From Methanosphaera sp. (GTDB taxonomy: Archaea > Methanobacteriota > Methanobacteria > Methanobacteriales > Methanobacteriaceae): a DNA stretch of 8,733 nucleotides. The notes beneath the pieces were generated by a model. The model saw only the letters and a program-made list of their open reading frames with translations, was not told the origin of the DNA and made no database searches. Where the stretch lies: positions 1 to 8,733 of the forward strand of contig DUHK01000005.1 of the NCBI GenBank assembly GCA_013330915.1, given 5' to 3'. Every line of letters begins with the position of its first letter. The stretch's first letter is position 1. This document shows, piece after piece, positions 7,199-8,733 of the stretch. The position numbers and the translations under genes are program-made.

Positions 7199-7220
7199 CC
7201 TCTTTTTTTCCTCTTTTTTT
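7199..7220 (+). terminator. Doubled T-tract terminator after hemA
   Basis: The 11-mer CCTCTTTTTTT occurs twice in perfect tandem, giving two T7 runs about 95 bases after the hemA stop. Just upstream, GCCATATC is repeated directly at 7177-7184 and 7192-7199. Oligo-U tracts alone terminate archaeal transcription, so this is a likely 3' end for the hemA mRNA. Confidence 0.5.
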
Positions 7221-7412
7221 ATTAATCCATTTAAATTTTCATAGAATAGGACCATTATTAATATTTGAAAGTATCACCATCCAAAAAAAATAGGATTAAC
7301 TAATTAAATTTTAAACTATGTGGTAAATGTTTTTTATTGAATTGAATATATTTTTCAAAATGAAGATAAAATAGACCTATTTTGTCAGAAATATATTTAA
7401 AAATAAAAATTA

Positions 7413-7448
7413 AATAAAAAAAAGAGTATTAGACTAGTTAAGTCTAAT
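7413..7448 (-). terminator. Minus-strand hairpin with T8 tail
   Basis: ATTAGACT (7428-7435) and AGTCTAAT (7441-7448) form a perfect 8-bp stem around a five-base loop. Read on the minus strand, the hairpin is followed by ACTC and eight Ts and then more T-rich sequence. It would end a transcript coming leftward from the gene-free region or from the TnpB end. No gene that needs it is visible close by. Confidence 0.4.
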
Positions 7449-7570
7449 TCCTGTTATTTATTACTTATTTTAGTTATTTGAACACATTTAATTAAATTGG
7501 ATTTATTATACAATTTTCATAATAAATTATACTAATAATCTTATTTTGTATGAGAAAATTTTTTGAATAT

Positions 7571-7611
7571 TCCTTAAGGGAGGCTAATCCTTAAATGGTA
7601 TAGTATACTAT
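7571..7611. repeat. Small palindrome cluster
   Basis: TCCTTAA occurs twice in direct orientation (7571-7577 and 7588-7594). The first copy is part of the palindrome CCTTAAGG and forms an inverted pair with the CCTTAA at 7589-7594. A 12-bp perfect palindrome, ATAGTATACTAT, follows at 7600-7611. The role is unknown; protein-binding sites or a structured RNA are both possible. Confidence 0.35.
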
Positions 7612-7741
7612 TATTCCAGTCACTTCTATCAAGAGGATTAAATTAATTGTTTTTATCAAATGGAGTTTTTGCATTCATTAATTATTTATTAATTATAGAA
7701 GTAATTTTAGTATAATTTTTTATAAAAACGCAGCACAAAAA

Positions 7742-7827
7742 TAATACTTTTTTAAATTTTAGTATTACCTGCTACAAAATACTTTATGTATGCCATAAGA
7801 TAAATACTTTTTTATAAAAAAGTATTA
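7742..7827. repeat. Nested AATACTTT inverted/direct repeat cluster with 24-bp palindrome
   Basis: AATACTTT occurs three times in direct orientation (from 7744, 7778 and 7803), and the inverse AGTATTA twice (7761-7767 and 7821-7827). TAATACT/AGTATTA forms one 7-bp inverted pair (7742-7767). AATACTTTTTT with AAAAAAGTATT forms a perfect 24-bp palindrome at 7803-7826. The palindrome could fold as a bidirectional terminator or serve as a binding-site array. No adjacent gene explains it. Confidence 0.45.
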
Positions 7828-8096
7828 CTTTTTATGTACTATTAAGGATTTATTAATAAAAAGAGGACAAAAGTCATTTAAAAATGATGATAATCCCCAT
7901 ACAAACAATAAAAAATTCTAAATATTAAAAAAAACAAATTTATCATATTTAAATATAAAAACAGAATATAACTATATGAATATCAATTAAATAAAATTTT
8001 TAAATAAGTTACAGAATATTTAAGATAATATTAATTCTTTTATTTATATATTATCCCCTAACTTCATTTTGATTTTTTTTTAACAATTATCTGTTA

Positions 8097-8152
8097 GATA
8101 AGAATTCCTTTTTCATATTGTGATGAAAAATATCATTTCAAAAAGAATTATC
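8097..8152. repeat. Imperfect stem-loop
   Basis: TTTTTCAT (8109-8116) and ATGAAAAA (8123-8130) form a perfect 8-bp hairpin around ATTGTG. A wider imperfect pairing joins GATAAGAATTCCTTTTT (8097-8113) with AAAAAGAATTATC (8140-8152). The two pairings share one arm and exclude each other, so alternative folds are possible. The AT-richness makes chance a real explanation. Confidence 0.3.
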
Positions 8153-8233
8153 CTCCACATAATAGTCCATTAACATACGAACTTATTCTGTTTATATCTG
8201 AAGATAATTGATTTTAAGATATGCTTTTATTGG

Positions 8234-8298
8234 CTCTGTAGAAAACCTTGCTTTGAGTGAAGTATGAGTAATACTACAAATATAATTATTTTACAGAG
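8234..8298. repeat. 65-bp segment bounded by inverted repeats, possible insertion-sequence remnant
   Basis: CTCTGTAGAAAA at the left and TTATTTTACAGAG at the right form terminal inverted repeats (CTCTGTA/TACAGAG perfect, then degenerate). A small central hairpin, AGTAT/ATACT, lies at 8261-8275. The outer sequence GGCTCTGTAGAAAA has the look of an insertion-sequence terminus. The segment is too short for a gene, so it would be a deletion remnant or a very small non-autonomous element. No flanking target duplication is obvious. Confidence 0.3.
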
Positions 8299-8376
8299 GG
8301 AAATATTTTATTTCAATATTATCCTTTTTTCATCAGATAAAATTAGTTACTCATATCAACTGTGTTTTATCGTCAT

Positions 8377-8467
8377 TTGATTCCTGAGTAGATGCCGCCA
8401 GTGCTAAGCATAGTTATAAACAGGCTATCCCCGGAAAACCCTCGGTTCATTTAAATGTGATTAATGA
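8377..8467 (-). ncRNA. Putative omega RNA (TnpB guide RNA scaffold) at the element's right end
   Basis: TnpB nucleases use an RNA made from the transposon right end, which usually overlaps the end of tnpB and runs across the element boundary, where the flanking DNA becomes the guide. The minus strand here holds ACCGAGGGTTTTCC, GGGGATAGCC and GGCGGCATCTACTCAGG. This is about half G+C in a genome with very AT-rich spacers, so it is likely a selected RNA structure. Short stems such as ATGC/GCAT can be drawn, but I cannot fold it reliably. The 5' end probably lies inside tnpB. If the boundary is right, the guide would begin ATGACGATAAAACACA at 8376 and read leftward. Confidence 0.5.
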
Positions 8468-8733
8468 TTATTCATTTTTTTGTAACAATAGTATTTTTTT
8501 TCCTTCTTTTTGTATGTTTTTTGCTGCGTTTATGTCTCTGTGGTGTGTGATGTGGCATTGCGAGCATGCCCAATTTCTGTCTTTTAGTTTTAGGTCTTCT
8601 TTTTTGTATCCGCATTTATTGCAGGTTTTACTTGATGCATACCACATGTCAATGTAGATAACTTGTCGTCCATGTTCTGTTGCTTTTTGTTCTAGTATTT
8701 TTTGGAACATGTGCCATGCTTTTTCTTGTATTG
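8468..8733 (-). CDS. tnpB: TnpB/OrfB RNA-guided nuclease, C-terminal part (partial at right edge)
   Basis: The frame is open through the right edge (IQEKAWHMFQ is read before and across the internal Met at 8710), so only the last 87 or so residues are visible. They match the C-terminus of IS200/IS605 TnpB: YIDMWYASSKTCNKCG, then WACSQC, give the two CxxC pairs of the zinc ribbon. HHRDINAAKNI carries the last aspartate of the RuvC-like active site. The protein ends EGKKILLLQKNE. TnpB is an RNA-guided DNA endonuclease that helps keep the transposon at its site and is the ancestor-type relative of Cas12. Within the visible part there is no frameshift and the key residues are intact. Whether the N-terminal RuvC residues survive cannot be judged. 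The GC-rich sequence after the stop is a likely guide-RNA scaffold. Confidence 0.88.
   Translation of the reverse strand, partial: IQEKAWHMFQKILEQKATEHGRQVIYIDMWYASSKTCNKCGYKKEDLKLKDRNWACSQCHITHHRDINAAKNIQKEGKKILLLQKNE

Larger units (their letters stand above)
7221..8376. other. Long AT-rich region without a recognisable gene
   Basis: No reading frame on either strand has coding character or a plausible start with a ribosome site, and the longest open stretches are a few tens of codons. Base composition is extremely A+T-rich even for this genome. What can be seen is listed separately: a minus-strand terminator-like hairpin (7413-7448), two clusters of palindromes (7571-7611, 7742-7827), an imperfect stem-loop (8097-8152) and a short inverted-repeat-bounded segment (8234-8298). 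It looks like accessory spacer DNA between the core-gene block and a mobile element, perhaps containing decayed insertion-sequence material. Confidence 0.6.
8377..8733 (-). mobile_element. IS200/IS605-type element, right end (partial)
   Basis: The element is defined by the C-terminal part of a TnpB gene on the minus strand and about 90 bp of GC-rich, potentially structured DNA after its stop. The inner boundary is placed at 8377 because the minus strand reads CTACTCAGGAATCAA there, resembling the TCAA-type right ends of known IS605 members, and because base composition drops sharply beyond it. The left end, and any tnpA, lie outside the window. Confidence 0.55.

Noticed and set aside
8221..8340. 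Decayed transposase reading frame around the CTCTGTA inverted repeats
   Set aside because: Reading this stretch on both strands gave frequent stops and no recognisable transposase motif. Only the inverted repeats themselves are reported.
7107..8376. CRISPR array in the AT-rich region
   Set aside because: The repeats are short and palindromic, without regular 25-40 bp repeats or similar-length spacers, and there are no cas genes.
8385..8450. GC-rich patch as a tRNA gene
   Set aside because: No GGTTCRA-type T-loop, acceptor stem pairing or anticodon arm can be laid out. Its position after tnpB fits an omega RNA better.
8457..8657. 66-residue plus-strand open frame
   Set aside because: It is the complement of the TnpB zinc-ribbon coding sequence and is Phe/Cys-rich as expected of a shadow.

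Overview
The window looks like a chromosomal piece of a low-GC, host-associated methanogenic archaeon of the Methanobacteriaceae, most likely Methanosphaera or a close Methanobrevibacter relative. The reasons are strong A+T bias, TTTATATA-type archaeal promoter boxes, T-tract terminators, a giant Asn/Thr-rich adhesin-like protein, a methanogenesis-marker-9-type protein and a tetrapyrrole gene pair that supplies coenzyme F430. The genus is inferred from style and gene families; no alignment was run.

Layout. (1) Positions 1-3448, plus strand: the 3' part of an adhesin-like surface protein, open at the left edge, with about seven Ig-like domains followed by a right-handed beta-helix of about 12 turns. 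A hairpin/T-tract terminator overlaps its stop codon. (2) 3693-4424: a short archaeal TIM-barrel protein related to dihydrouridine synthases (DUS). (3) 4616-5098: a small eight-cysteine protein that I assign to the methanogenesis marker 9 family. It has a clear internal duplication and a C-terminal UBA-like (NAC-type) helical domain. (4) 5157-5792: a Met8/CysG-N type precorrin-2 dehydrogenase. (5) 5913-7106: hemA, glutamyl-tRNA reductase. (6) 7107-8376: about 1.27 kb of very AT-rich DNA with no convincing gene, but with several palindromes, a minus-strand terminator-like hairpin and a possible insertion-sequence remnant. (7) 8377-8733, minus strand: the right end of an IS200/IS605-type element, with the C-terminal part of a TnpB nuclease (open at the right edge) and a GC-rich non-coding patch placed where an omega RNA is expected.

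How the genes work together. HemA commits glutamyl-tRNA to 5-aminolevulinate synthesis, and the precorrin-2 dehydrogenase makes sirohydrochlorin, the macrocycle to which nickel is added on the way to F430 (and iron to siroheme). The DUS-like protein and the cysteine-rich marker-9 protein sit next to each other just upstream and may form a functional pair; their roles are unknown. Each gene in this block seems able to have its own promoter, so this is a co-oriented cluster rather than a tight operon.

The points most worth following up are the duplicated cysteine module with its UBA-like tail, the neighbouring FMN-barrel protein, and the TnpB/omega-RNA end.
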